Assembly (NCBI GenBank): GCA_000027065.2
Contig: FN543093.2
Coordinates: 2,360,074-2,424,073, forward strand
Direction of reading: 5' to 3'
Origin: Cronobacter turicensis z3032
GTDB taxonomy: Bacteria; Pseudomonadota; Gammaproteobacteria; Enterobacterales; Enterobacteriaceae
DNA length: 64,000 nt
Below, piece by piece: positions 16,901 through 26,215 of this stretch. Made by a program: the position numbers and the translations under genes. The notes beneath the pieces were generated by a model. It saw only the letters and a list, made by a program, of their open reading frames with translations, was not told the DNA's origin and made no database searches. Positions within the stretch are counted from its first letter, which is position 1; each line of letters opens with the position of its first letter.

Positions 16901-17227
16901 TTACGCCACGACCCACGGCGTTTCATCGAGCGCGAACACCAGCGTGTTGTCGCGCACCTGGTAGGGAATGGTGTAGGTACGCGGATCATGCATATCGCGA
17001 TCGCCGCAGGGCTCGAAATAGTGCACCAGACAGCGGAACGTAAACGTGCTGTCGGTGATATCGGTGACCTCAAACGACTCCGGCTGATACGCGTAGCGGA
17101 TATCGTCCGGGTGCTCGGACATCACCAGCGATTTAAACAGCCCGGCGTTGGCGCGCAGCACCTGCGCGATAGCGGATAACGACGACGCCTGGTCGCCGTC
17201 CAGCGGCAGAGTATATTCGGTTGCCAT
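16901..17227 (-). CDS. Conserved hypothetical, 108 residues
   Basis: I do not recognise this protein. It is soluble, with no signal peptide or membrane segment, rich in beta-type residues in the second half (FEVTDITDSTFTFRCLVHYF, then YTIPYQVRDNTLVFALD), and acidic. It contains two cysteines. AGGAG lies eight bases before the ATG at 17227 and codon use matches its neighbours, so it is very likely translated. It sits upstream of the ydbL-direction genes and is convergent with azoR. E. coli has no counterpart at this place. Confidence 0.7.
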   Translation of the reverse strand: MATEYTLPLDGDQASSLSAIAQVLRANAGLFKSLVMSEHPDDIRYAYQPESFEVTDITDSTFTFRCLVHYFEPCGDRDMHDPRTYTIPYQVRDNTLVFALDETPWVVA

Positions 17228-17306
17228 AAGGTTTCTCCTGTAAAAACGTCTCCCGAGCCTGACACAGGCGCGCAGCCTCGTCTGTTACCCGTGGGGAGTA
17301 GCGCCG

Positions 17307-17627
17307 TTATTTTTTCATCCACCGGCCATTGATGCCGCGCACGTACTCGCCGGGTTTGCTGCGCGCCACCAGCTTCTGCCCCGCCATTTTAGCCACGGCA
17401 TCGACCGGCAATCCGTTCTGTTGCGCCACCTCGCGGTAGCTTGCGGCGCGCGCCTGGTTAATGCGCGCCACCAGCGTCGCCGTTTCCGCATCCTGCGCCA
17501 CGGGCGCGAGATAACCGCTGAGCGTTTCGCCCACCCGCCCCTGCGCGCGGGCCTCTTCCAGCGTCAACGCATAACTGACGGGGCTTGCCAGCAACAGCGT
17601 CAGCATCACGACCAGCAGGCTTCTCAT
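17307..17627 (-). CDS. ydbL: DUF1318 periplasmic protein YdbL
   Basis: YdbL is a small secreted protein (106 residues) that acts in the periplasm with YdbH and YnbE, where it is thought to control YnbE multimerisation. A signal peptide of about 20 residues (LLVVMLTLLLASPVSYA) precedes the DUF1318 core. The core begins LTLEEARAQGRVGET and ends with KLVARSKPGEYVRGINGRW, nearly as in E. coli. It is the last gene of the ydbH-ynbE-ydbL operon, 12 bp after ynbE. Confidence 0.94.
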   Translation of the reverse strand: MRSLLVVMLTLLLASPVSYALTLEEARAQGRVGETLSGYLAPVAQDAETATLVARINQARAASYREVAQQNGLPVDAVAKMAGQKLVARSKPGEYVRGINGRWMKK

Positions 17628-17639
17628 TGGCTCGCCCCC

Positions 17640-17831
17640 TCAGAAGAGATCGCTGCGGCTTTGCAGCAACGCTTCGACGTCTTTATCCACTTTAATATGG
17701 ATATCGTGTTCAATTTTGACGTTCATATTAATGGTAATCGGCTCTTTCGGCGCCGCCACCTCAATGCGCGGCGTACAGCCGCCCAGCGCCAGCGGGATGA
17801 GGCCCGCCATCAGCGTGATTACGATTTTCAT
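17640..17831 (-). CDS. ynbE: Outer-membrane lipoprotein YnbE
   Basis: YnbE is a 63-residue lipoprotein. The lipobox LGGC places the modified cysteine at residue 19, followed by Thr, so it is sorted to the outer membrane. The mature segment TPRIEVAAPKEPITINMNVK is almost the same as in E. coli. In E. coli YnbE stacks by beta-strand augmentation on the C-terminus of YdbH, completing a bridge between the two membranes. The ATG overlaps the ydbH stop by four bases (ATGA). Confidence 0.95.
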   Translation of the reverse strand: MKIVITLMAGLIPLALGGCTPRIEVAAPKEPITINMNVKIEHDIHIKVDKDVEALLQSRSDLF

Positions 17832-20470
17832 GGTTGTTCCTCGCAGGTCTTCCCTGACGTTGCCTTGCAGCGCGCGGCGGGGAGCGTCGCGTGTTGTTCA
17901 AGCCAGGACTGTAAATTGTCGCCGAAACGTAAACTGCGCCACAGCGTGAAAAGATTTTCCTGATGCTGATAGTTAAGCCGCACGCCGCTGGTTTTGCCGT
18001 CCACGTGGCTTTCGCCACGGAATTCCGAGCGCATGCGCAGCACGCCGAGATTATCAACATCAAGCCGCGTCCAGGAGCGGGAGATTTCCATATAGCGCAG
18101 CCAGTTGACCGCCGCCGCGGCCGCCGCGTTATCACGCGCCATCGCGTCCGCCATCTCTTTATCCATGCGCAGCGTCAGCGGGCCGGGGCTGGTGAGCCAG
18201 CCGTCATGCACAATCCACTGCGGGTTATCGAGCCACAGCGGCAGCGCCCCGTTAATGGCCCCGGAGAGCGCCACCTGTTTGACGTTGGTGGCGGTGATGA
18301 GTTCGCTCGACGAGATATTTTCCAGCCGCAACAGCCCGGCCGTGTGCTGCGGCAGGCGTAACTGCTGCATCCGGATTTTGCCGCCGAGCAGCGATGCGCT
18401 GACGTCGCTTAGCACCAGCGGGCTCGCCTCGCTCCACGGGTAACTGCCCTGGAGCGACGCCGTGATATCCCGCGCCGGCACCTGGCTTTGGATCTCCGCG
18501 ATATTCAGGCGCACCGGCCCGCGCGCGCCAAACTGCCAGGTCGAATCGCGAAAGCGGAACGGCAGCACGACGTCAACGCCGTTGAACTGGTTGTCTTTGG
18601 TCCAGGCGCTGCCCTGTTTCACCACGCCGTGGCCGCCCGCCTCGAAGCCCTGGCCTGCGGCGGCGGAGAACGCTACCTGGGCGTAAAAGCCGCCGTCGCG
18701 CAGCAGCAGCTTCCAGTCTGGCGGCAGCAGCGGCTGGAATACGGCCAGCGGCTGCGGCGACCACCAGGCCTGACCGCGCAGCCGTTCGCCATCCCAGCGG
18801 CCATTGACGCGTACCGGCCCGATCTCGCCCGCGTGCAGGTCGCCTTTAAACTGAAACGCGCTCGGGTCGCGCCCCTGCACGCTAAAGTTGAGCGTCGAGG
18901 GCGGCAGGCTGGCGCCGCGGCTAAAATGCGTCGTCCCGGCGTCGAGCTTCAGCGCGCCCTCCAGCGCCTGGGCGGCGGCGGCCCGCGCCCAACGCACCGG
19001 CGTGCTGAGCGCCAGTTGCGGGTGCTCGACCGTCATGCTGCCGTACTGCCATTGATCGAAACGCGTGTTGAGCTCGCTGAGGGTGATAACGTCGTCGCGC
19101 CACTCGCCGCGCCCGCCAATCGACCAGCGCGATCGCATCGGTTCAAAGGTGCCGTTGCCCCAGTAGCGCCAGCGCCACAGGCCAGCATCAGGCAGAAAAT
19201 CTTCGGCGCGACCATCGAGATGCAGCAGCATATCGCCCTGGCCGGGCTCGCTGGCGCGGGCGATAGCCTGTAACCGCCCGTCGATGCCTTTTTCCGTGAC
19301 CGTGACGCCCGCGAGCGGCCAGCGGATCTCTTCGATATTCAGCGCATCAATCACACGTCCGCGCGAGCGCAGCAGCGCGCCCGGCAGGAAACGCAGCTCC
19401 GGCGATAACAGCGGGCCGCGCAGCATGGCGGGCAAACCGGCGTAAATCGCCAGCGCGTCCTGTTTGGCCTCGCCAGTGATGCGCAGCGGCATCGCGCTTT
19501 CTCGCAGGCTCAGAGTGCCGGGGCCGAAGGTCAGCACCGCGTTGCCCTTCCCGGCGTTCCCCTGCGTCACCACATTGATTCGCCCGCTGACGCGCGCCGC
19601 GTCCAGCCCGCCGCGCCAGTTCTCCACACGCAGCGCGGCGCGTCCGCTCAGCGGAAACCCCTGATACGGCCAGCGCCAGCGCCCGTCGCTGAAGGCGAAT
19701 GAATCGTGGCCGGCCTGCCACGGGAGATCGAGCAGCGGATCGGGATCGTCCTGCGCGAAGACCAGCAGTTGCCCTTCGCCGCCGCGCCACGTTACCTCGG
19801 CGCGGGCGTTATACGGCGCCCGGGGCAGCGAAAACCGCGCCTGCGCCTCGCCTTTGGTCGGAATGCCGTCCGGCATCAGCGCGAGCGTGAAATCGCCGAG
19901 CAGCGACACCGGCGGCTGACCGTCAAAGAGCGCCAGACGCAGCTGTTCAACCTTCAGCGCCTGCCCTTCGAGACGCGCTTTGACCTCCAGCTTATCGCCG
20001 GTAAACGTGACCCTCTGCGCCTGTGGGCTCAGGCTCAACCGCAATGCGCCGACATAATCCGGCAGGTCGGCGAGCGTAAGGCGCGCAATATCGACGTCAC
20101 TTTCCGGCAGCATCGCCTGCCACCGGGCGAGCGTGCGCGCCGCGCCGGGCGCGGGAGCGTCAGGTATGGCGCTAAAGCAGCCGGTGTTAAGGGCGAGCGC
20201 GTCGAGATGCAGCCGCCAGCGCGTCGGGTGGCTTAGCACCACGTTTTGCGCGTGAGCGAGTTCACAGTTACCTGCGAAATAACGCAGATCCGGCAGCACG
20301 ATAGTGGAGCGGGTCAGGCGCGGGCGCTGCTCCAGCGCAATGCGCGTACCCTGCGGCAGCCAGACGCCCGCGAGCGTCGGCAACCAGTAGCCTGCGGTTA
20401 AGAGCAGCGTCAGAGGAAGCAGCACAACCAGAAGTAATAAAGCGATGACGGCTCTGTATTTACCCTTCAT
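17828..20470 (-). CDS. ydbH: AsmA-like intermembrane lipid-transport protein YdbH
   Basis: YdbH, with TamB and YhdP, is one of three partly redundant AsmA-like proteins that move phospholipids from inner to outer membrane in E. coli. The 880 residues match the family. A single N-terminal membrane anchor lies at about residues 6-30 (AVIALLLLVVLLPLTLLLTAGYWL). The rest is long repeating beta-strand sequence expected to form the periplasmic groove. The C-terminal DUF part contains SGVRLNYQHQENLFTLWRSL. It heads the ydbH-ynbE-ydbL operon and is divergent from ldhA. No strong ribosome binding site is visible, which fits low expression. Confidence 0.95.
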   Translation of the reverse strand: MKGKYRAVIALLLLVVLLPLTLLLTAGYWLPTLAGVWLPQGTRIALEQRPRLTRSTIVLPDLRYFAGNCELAHAQNVVLSHPTRWRLHLDALALNTGCFSAIPDAPAPGAARTLARWQAMLPESDVDIARLTLADLPDYVGALRLSLSPQAQRVTFTGDKLEVKARLEGQALKVEQLRLALFDGQPPVSLLGDFTLALMPDGIPTKGEAQARFSLPRAPYNARAEVTWRGGEGQLLVFAQDDPDPLLDLPWQAGHDSFAFSDGRWRWPYQGFPLSGRAALRVENWRGGLDAARVSGRINVVTQGNAGKGNAVLTFGPGTLSLRESAMPLRITGEAKQDALAIYAGLPAMLRGPLLSPELRFLPGALLRSRGRVIDALNIEEIRWPLAGVTVTEKGIDGRLQAIARASEPGQGDMLLHLDGRAEDFLPDAGLWRWRYWGNGTFEPMRSRWSIGGRGEWRDDVITLSELNTRFDQWQYGSMTVEHPQLALSTPVRWARAAAAQALEGALKLDAGTTHFSRGASLPPSTLNFSVQGRDPSAFQFKGDLHAGEIGPVRVNGRWDGERLRGQAWWSPQPLAVFQPLLPPDWKLLLRDGGFYAQVAFSAAAGQGFEAGGHGVVKQGSAWTKDNQFNGVDVVLPFRFRDSTWQFGARGPVRLNIAEIQSQVPARDITASLQGSYPWSEASPLVLSDVSASLLGGKIRMQQLRLPQHTAGLLRLENISSSELITATNVKQVALSGAINGALPLWLDNPQWIVHDGWLTSPGPLTLRMDKEMADAMARDNAAAAAAVNWLRYMEISRSWTRLDVDNLGVLRMRSEFRGESHVDGKTSGVRLNYQHQENLFTLWRSLRFGDNLQSWLEQHATLPAARCKATSGKTCEEQP

Positions 20471-20681
20471 GGGCCGTTAATATCCTGATTCAGCGAGAAT
20501 TTATGCCGAAGAAAGCCGTTATTCTGACAGCTTTGCCGGGCGAGGTGAAGCCAGGGCGGCTCTGAAAGCATAGTTGACCTAGAATTAGAGGTAAGCAGCT
20601 GTTCGACAATTATTTTTTAAACTTTGTACGATATTTTTAATTATGCTAACGTGATCACAGCAAATCACTGGAGAAAGTCTT

Positions 20682-21671
20682 ATGAAACTGGCGGTTTATA
20701 GCACAAAGCAGTACGACAAAAAGTATTTGCAGCATGTTAACCAGGATTATGGCTTCGATCTTGAATTTTATGACTTCCTGTTAACCGAGCGCACGGCGAA
20801 AACCGCGTTGAACTGTGACGGTGTCTGTATTTTTGTGAATGACGACGGCAGCCGCCCGGTACTGGAAGAGCTGAAAAAGCATGGCGTGAAGTTTATCGCG
20901 CTGCGCTGCGCGGGCTTTAACAACGTCGATCTCGACGCGGCGAAAGAGCTGGGGCTGAAAGTGGTGCGCGTGCCGGCATACTCTCCCGAAGCCGTCGCTG
21001 AACATGCGGTAGGCATGATGATGTGTCTCAACCGCCGTATTCACCGCGCGTATCAACGCACCCGCGACGCCAACTTTAACCTTGAGGGGCTGACCGGTTT
21101 TACGATGTACGGCAAGACCGCAGGCGTTATCGGCACCGGTAAAATCGGCGTCGCGGCGCTGCGCATCCTGAAAGGTTTTGGCATGCGCCTGCTGGCGTTC
21201 GATCCGTACCCGAGCGCCGCCGCGCTGGAGATTGGCGTCGAATATGTCGACCTGCCGACCCTGCTGGCGCAATCCGATGTGATTAGCCTTCACTGCCCGC
21301 TGACCCCGGAAAACTATCACCTGCTTAACCAGAGCGCGTTTGAGCAGATGAAAGATGGCGTGATGATCATCAATACCAGTCGCGGCGCCCTGATCGATTC
21401 TCAGGCGGCGATCGAAGCGCTTAAATGCCAGAAAATCGGCGCGCTGGGCATGGACGTGTATGAAAACGAGCGCGATCTGTTCTTTGAAGATAAATCCAAC
21501 GACGTGATTCAGGATGATGTGTTCCGCCGTCTCTCCGCCTGCCACAACGTGTTGTTCACCGGCCATCAGGCGTTCCTGACGGAAGAGGCGCTTATCAGCA
21601 TTTCTGAAACCACGCTTGGCAATCTGCGCCAGCTGGAACAAGGCCAGCCTTGCCCTAACGAGCTGGTGTAA
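20682..21671 (+). CDS. ldhA: Fermentative D-lactate dehydrogenase
   Basis: LdhA reduces pyruvate to D-lactate with NADH in the cytosol during mixed-acid fermentation. The 329 residues match E. coli. The nucleotide-binding motif is GTGKIGVAAL (about residues 153-162). The catalytic Arg lies in NTSRGALID, the Glu in DVYENERD and the acid-base His in FTGHQAFLTEEAL. TGGAGAAAG precedes the ATG. The upstream region (20580-20660) is AT-rich with a TATGCT -10 candidate at 20642-20647. A strong terminator follows, so it is likely monocistronic. Confidence 0.98.
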   Translation: MKLAVYSTKQYDKKYLQHVNQDYGFDLEFYDFLLTERTAKTALNCDGVCIFVNDDGSRPVLEELKKHGVKFIALRCAGFNNVDLDAAKELGLKVVRVPAYSPEAVAEHAVGMMMCLNRRIHRAYQRTRDANFNLEGLTGFTMYGKTAGVIGTGKIGVAALRILKGFGMRLLAFDPYPSAAALEIGVEYVDLPTLLAQSDVISLHCPLTPENYHLLNQSAFEQMKDGVMIINTSRGALIDSQAAIEALKCQKIGALGMDVYENERDLFFEDKSNDVIQDDVFRRLSACHNVLFTGHQAFLTEEALISISETTLGNLRQLEQGQPCPNELV

Positions 21672-21678
21672 CACCGCC

Positions 21679-21707
21679 GACGCGCCGTCTGGCGCGTCGC
21701 GTTTTTT
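21679..21707 (+). terminator. Intrinsic terminator after ldhA
   Basis: GACGCGCC and GGCGCGTC form an 8-bp stem around GTCT, followed by GCG and six T. It begins eight bases after the ldhA stop and separates it from hslJ. Confidence 0.88.
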
Positions 21708-21724
21708 ACCTCGGGGAGACGCCC

Positions 21725-22147
21725 ATGAAAAACATCCTTTTCACGTTACTGGCGGGAATGACCCTCGCGGGCTGCCAGAGCGCCACCTCTTCGCACGTCA
21801 CGCCTGACATGCTGCAACATCACCGCTACGTGCTGCAAACCGTGAACGGCGCGCCGCTCGACGCCACGCGCCGTGTGCCTGAGCTGAGTTTTGGCGAGCA
21901 AATGCATGTCTCCGGCAGCATGTGTAACCGCTTTATGGGTCAGGGAGAGCTGCATGGCGATACGCTGAAGGTGCAGGGGCTGGCGTCAACGCGCATGTTA
22001 TGCGCCGAGCCGCAGCTTAATGAACTGGATAAGCTGATAAATGAGATGTTAAGTCAGGGAGCGACGGTGAGCGTGGAGAAACAGCAACTCACCCTGAAAT
22101 ACCGCCAGTACAGTCTGGTCTATAAACTGGCGGATCTGATGTCGTAA
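21725..22147 (+). CDS. hslJ: META-domain lipoprotein HslJ
   Basis: HslJ is a heat-inducible outer-membrane lipoprotein linked to novobiocin tolerance in E. coli. The 140-residue length is the same. The lipobox LAGC places the lipid on Cys17, followed by Gln. The META-domain signature is visible: YVLQTVNGAPL, LSFGEQMHVSGSMCNRFMG and STRMLCAEPQLNELDKLIN, with its two conserved cysteines. GGGGAG lies just before the ATG. The stop codon abuts the stop of the convergent ydbJ gene with no spacer. Confidence 0.95.
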   Translation: MKNILFTLLAGMTLAGCQSATSSHVTPDMLQHHRYVLQTVNGAPLDATRRVPELSFGEQMHVSGSMCNRFMGQGELHGDTLKVQGLASTRMLCAEPQLNELDKLINEMLSQGATVSVEKQQLTLKYRQYSLVYKLADLMS

Positions 22148-22414
22148 TCAGTACGCGGCGCAGGCGCCAGAGGCGAGCGCCGCTTCGCTGCAGCGTTTGC
22201 CGTTGGGCAGCGCGCACATGCCGGTAGACGTGCCGTCAAGCTGGCGCGCGACCGACAGCGAGCCCCCGACCATCGCGCAGTTCGCCTGCCCTGCGCTCGA
22301 CATCGCAGCCCGCATTCCCGGCGGCACATGGGCCGCGGTGGCCTGCTGAACGGGTTCGCTGCTGCATGCCGATAATAATAACGCGGCACATCCTACCCAA
22401 AACGCTGCTCGCAT
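22148..22414 (-). CDS. ydbJ: DUF333 lipoprotein YdbJ
   Basis: This is an 88-residue lipoprotein with lipobox LSAC and modified Cys17. The DUF333 core reads NCAMVGGSLSVARQLDGTSTGMCALPNGKRCSE and includes paired cysteines. Its position between hslJ and ydbK and its length match E. coli ydbJ. The function is unknown; DUF333 proteins such as YoaF are outer-membrane lipoproteins of unknown role. Confidence 0.88.
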   Translation of the reverse strand: MRAAFWVGCAALLLSACSSEPVQQATAAHVPPGMRAAMSSAGQANCAMVGGSLSVARQLDGTSTGMCALPNGKRCSEAALASGACAAY

Positions 22415-22614
22415 GTTTCTCCCCTTTCGTTGACAAGCAAAACCTGAGCATCATAGGCCGCCCGACGCGGCGCGTCGAGATTCCCACTGCTGCTTTTTTG
22501 GACGAAGACACAATTTTTTGCGCTTTTCGGCCTTCTTCTCTTGATCCTGCGCATGAAATGATTCACCTGGCGAATAGTCAGTACACAAAAACGAAAATCC
22601 CGTTTCCGGGGGTT

Positions 22615-22623
22615 TGCTAGAAT
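22615..22623 (+). promoter_or_regulatory. Extended -10 promoter of ydbK
   Basis: TGCTAGAAT is an extended -10 (TGn plus TAGAAT at 22618-22623) about 70 bp upstream of the ydbK start. No good -35 is visible, which fits an activator-dependent promoter; E. coli ydbK is induced by SoxS. I could not place a SoxS box with confidence. Confidence 0.45.
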
Positions 22624-22692
22624 TCCCTTATTACTACAGGGTCTGTCGCCCCCGCGCAGACCTGACAATGTTGCGCAATGTAAGGATCTTTT

Positions 22693-25600
22693 ATGATTAC
22701 TACCGACGGCAACGGCGCAGTCGCTTCAGTCGCGTTTCGCACCAGTGAAGTTATCGCCATTTATCCCATCACGCCGAGCTCCACGATGGCGGAGCAGGCC
22801 GATGCCTGGGCCGGCAACGGGATGAAAAACGTCTGGGGCGACGTCCCGCGCGTGGTAGAGATGCAGTCCGAGGCGGGCGCTATCGCCACCGTCCACGGCG
22901 CGCTCCAGACGGGCGCCCTCTCCACCTCGTTTACCTCTTCCCAGGGCCTGCTGTTAATGATCCCGACGCTCTATAAGCTCGCCGGTCAGTTAACGCCCTT
23001 TGTGCTGCACGTAGCGGCGCGTACCGTCGCCACCCACGCGCTGTCGATTTTCGGCGATCATTCAGACGTCATGGCCGTGCGCCAGACCGGCTGCGCGATG
23101 CTGTGCGCCGCAAGCGTGCAGGAGGCGCAGGATTTCGCGCTGATTTCCCATATCGCCACGCTGAAAAGCCGTGTGCCGTTTATTCATTTTTTCGACGGGT
23201 TTCGCACCTCCCACGAAATCAATAAAATCGCGCCGCTCGCCGATGACACGATCCGCGCCCTGTTGCCCCAGGCGGAGATTGATGCCCACCGCGCCCGCGC
23301 GCTCAACCCGGAACACCCGGTTATCCGCGGCACCTCCGCCAACCCGGATACGTATTTCCAGTCCCGCGAGGCAACCAATCCCTGGTATAACGCGGTCTAT
23401 GACCATGTCGAACAGGCGATGAACGATTTCGCCGCCGCCACGGGCCGCCAGTACAGGCCGTTTGAGTATTACGGCCATCCGGAGGCCGAACGGGTGATTC
23501 TCCTGATGGGCTCCGCCAGCGGCACCTGCGAAGAAGTGGTGGATGAACTGCTCACGCGCGGCGAGAAAGTGGGCGTGCTGAAAGTGCGTCTGTTCCGCCC
23601 GTTCAGCGCGCATCACCTGCTGGCGGCGCTGCCGCACAGCGCGCAACGCATCGCCGTGCTCGATCGCACCAAAGAGCCTGGCGCGCACGCGGAGCCGCTT
23701 TATCTGGATGTGATGACCGCGCTGGCGGAAGCCTTTAACCGCGGCGAGCGCGACAGCCTGCCGCGCGTCATCGGCGGGCGCTACGGGCTCTCCTCCAAAG
23801 AGTTCGGCCCGGACTGCGTGCTGGCGGTCTTTAATGAACTGAGCGCTGCCGCGCCGAAACCGCGCTTTACCGTCGGTATTTACGATGACGTGACGCATCT
23901 CTCCCTGCCGCTGCCGGAAAATACGCTGCCTTCTCATGCGCGCCTGGAAGCGCTGTTTTACGGGCTGGGCAGCGACGGCAGCGTCTCGGCCACCAAGAAC
24001 AACATTAAAATTATTGGTAACGCGACGCCGTGGTACGCCCAGGGCTATTTCGTTTACGACTCCAAAAAGGCGGGCGGCCTGACCGTTTCCCACCTGCGCG
24101 TCAGCGAGCGGCCGATAAACTCCGCGTATCTGGTCAGCCAGGCGGATTTCGTCGGCTGTCATCAGTTGCAGTTTATCGATAAATACCCGATGGCCGAACG
24201 CCTGAAGCCTGGCGGCATTTTCCTGATTAACACGCCTTACGCGCCGGATGAGGTCTGGCACCAGTTGCCGCAGGAAGTTCAGGCGGCGCTGAATAACAAA
24301 AACGCGCGCGTCTTTGTGGTGAACGCCGCGAAAATCGCCCGCGAATGCCAGCTCGGCGCGCGCATCAACACCGTCATGCAGATGGCGTTTTTCCATCTGA
24401 CGCAGATCCTGCCGGGCGACAGCGCCCTGCAGGCGCTCCAGGGCGCCATCGCCAAAAGCTACAGCAGCAAAGGCCAGGAGCTGGTGGAGCGTAACTGGCA
24501 GGCGCTGGCGCTGGCCCGCGAATCTCTCTTCGAAGTGGCGCGCCAGCCCGTCGATGAAAGCAGCCATATGCGCCCGCCGGTGGTCTCCGACGCCGCGCCC
24601 GATTTTGTGAAAACCGTCACCGCCGCCATGCTGGCGGGCCTTGGCGATGCGCTGCCGGTCTCCGCGCTGCCGCCGGACGGCACCTGGCCGCTCGGCACGA
24701 CCCAGTGGGAGAAACGCAACATCGCCGAGGCGATCCCCATCTGGAAAGAAGAGCTTTGCACCCAGTGTAACCACTGCGTCGCCGCCTGCCCGCACTCGGC
24801 TATCCGCGCCAAAGTGGTGGCACCGGAAGCGCTCGCCGACGCGCCCGGCTCCCTCGCCGCGCTGGATGTGAAATCCCGCGATATGCGCGGCCAGAAATAT
24901 GTGCTCCAGGTGGCCCCGGAAGACTGCACCGGCTGCAACCTGTGCGTCGAGGTCTGCCCGGCGAAAGACCGGCAGAACCCGGAAATCAAGGCGATTAATA
25001 TGATGTCGCGCCTGGAGCATGTGGAGGAAGAGAAGCGCAACTACGATTTCTTCCTGAGCCTGCCGGAGATCGATCGCAGCACGCTGGAACGTATCGACAT
25101 TCGCACCTCGCAGCTCATCACGCCGCTGTTTGAATACTCCGGCGCATGCTCCGGCTGCGGTGAAACGCCCTATATCAAGCTGCTGACCCAGCTTTACGGC
25201 GACCGTATGTTGATTGCCAACGCCACCGGCTGCTCCTCGATTTATGGCGGCAACCTGCCCTCGACGCCGTATACCACCGATGCCAATGGCCGCGGCCCGG
25301 CGTGGGCAAACTCGCTGTTTGAGGATAACGCGGAGTTCGGTCTTGGTTTCCGCTTAACGGTCGATCAGCACAAGGCCCGCGTGCGGCGTCTGCTGGCGCA
25401 ATTTGCCGATATGCTCTCACCCGCGCTGTTTGATGCGCTGCAAAACGACGCCACGCCGCAGGCGCGTCGCGAACAGGTCGCAGACCTGCGCCAGCAGTTA
25501 CAGGGCGTGGAAGGCGCGCAACAGTTGCTCGCCGATGCCGACGCGCTGGTGGAGAAATCTATCTGGCTGATTGGCGGCGACGGCTGGGCGTATGACATCG

Positions 25601-26214
25601 GTTTTGGCGGCCTCGACCATGTGCTGAGCCTCACTGAGAACGTCAATATTCTGGTGCTTGATACGCAGTGTTATTCCAACACCGGCGGACAGGCGTCGAA
25701 AGCCACGCCGCTCGGCGCGGTGACGAAATTCGGCGAGCACGGCAAACGCAAGGCACGCAAAGATCTGGGCGTGAGCATGATGATGTACGGTCATGTGTAT
25801 GTGGCGCAGATTTCGCTTGGCGCGCAGCTTAACCAGACGGTGAAAGCGATTCAGGAGGCGGAAGCTTACCCCGGCCCGTCGCTGATTATTGCCTACAGCC
25901 CCTGCGAGGAGCATGGCTACGATCTGGCGCTGAGCCACGATCAGATGCGCCAGCTCACCGCGACGGGCTTCTGGCCGCTCTATCGCTTCGACCCGCGTCG
26001 CGCCGACGAAGGCAAGCTGCCGCTGTCGCTCGATTCTCGCCCGCCGTCAGACGCGCTGGCGGAAACCCTGCTCGCCGAGCAGCGCTTCCGCCGTCTGAAC
26101 GCGCAGCAGCCGGAGGTAGCCGAACAGCTCTGGAAAGACGCCGCCGCCGATTTGCAAAAACGCTACGACTTCCTGGCGCAGCTCGCGGGCAAAGCCGAGA
26201 AAGTCAGCGACTAA
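22693..26214 (+). CDS. ydbK: Pyruvate:flavodoxin oxidoreductase
   Basis: YdbK (NifJ-type) is a 1173-residue TPP and iron-sulfur enzyme that converts pyruvate and CoA to acetyl-CoA and CO2, passing electrons to flavodoxin or ferredoxin. Domains occur in family order. The N-terminal pyruvate domain has YPITPSSTMAEQADAW, followed by the gamma-like domain near GLGSDGSVSATKNN. The ferredoxin domain has two CxxCxxCxxxC clusters (CTQCNHCVAACP about 694, CTGCNLCVEVCP about 750). The C-terminal TPP domain contains CSGCGETPY, ATGCSSIYGG, GGDGWAYDIGFGG and NTGGQASKATP. It is oxygen-sensitive in most hosts and used under anaerobic or oxidative-stress conditions. It ends one base before the convergent gene at 26216. 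Confidence 0.97.
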   Translation: MITTDGNGAVASVAFRTSEVIAIYPITPSSTMAEQADAWAGNGMKNVWGDVPRVVEMQSEAGAIATVHGALQTGALSTSFTSSQGLLLMIPTLYKLAGQLTPFVLHVAARTVATHALSIFGDHSDVMAVRQTGCAMLCAASVQEAQDFALISHIATLKSRVPFIHFFDGFRTSHEINKIAPLADDTIRALLPQAEIDAHRARALNPEHPVIRGTSANPDTYFQSREATNPWYNAVYDHVEQAMNDFAAATGRQYRPFEYYGHPEAERVILLMGSASGTCEEVVDELLTRGEKVGVLKVRLFRPFSAHHLLAALPHSAQRIAVLDRTKEPGAHAEPLYLDVMTALAEAFNRGERDSLPRVIGGRYGLSSKEFGPDCVLAVFNELSAAAPKPRFTVGIYDDVTHLSLPLPENTLPSHARLEALFYGLGSDGSVSATKNNIKIIGNATPWYAQGYFVYDSKKAGGLTVSHLRVSERPINSAYLVSQADFVGCHQLQFIDKYPMAERLKPGGIFLINTPYAPDEVWHQLPQEVQAALNNKNARVFVVNAAKIARECQLGARINTVMQMAFFHLTQILPGDSALQALQGAIAKSYSSKGQELVERNWQALALARESLFEVARQPVDESSHMRPPVVSDAAPDFVKTVTAAMLAGLGDALPVSALPPDGTWPLGTTQWEKRNIAEAIPIWKEELCTQCNHCVAACPHSAIRAKVVAPEALADAPGSLAALDVKSRDMRGQKYVLQVAPEDCTGCNLCVEVCPAKDRQNPEIKAINMMSRLEHVEEEKRNYDFFLSLPEIDRSTLERIDIRTSQLITPLFEYSGACSGCGETPYIKLLTQLYGDRMLIANATGCSSIYGGNLPSTPYTTDANGRGPAWANSLFEDNAEFGLGFRLTVDQHKARVRRLLAQFADMLSPALFDALQNDATPQARREQVADLRQQLQGVEGAQQLLADADALVEKSIWLIGGDGWAYDIGFGGLDHVLSLTENVNILVLDTQCYSNTGGQASKATPLGAVTKFGEHGKRKARKDLGVSMMMYGHVYVAQISLGAQLNQTVKAIQEAEAYPGPSLIIAYSPCEEHGYDLALSHDQMRQLTATGFWPLYRFDPRRADEGKLPLSLDSRPPSDALAETLLAEQRFRRLNAQQPEVAEQLWKDAAADLQKRYDFLAQLAGKAEKVSD

Positions 26215-26215
26215 T

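Noticed and set aside
23062..25020. A 652-codon open frame opposite ydbK.
   Set aside because: It is a shadow of a strongly biased GC-rich gene. Its composition (Arg, His, Gln, Ala) is typical of antisense reading and no ribosome site or family is seen.
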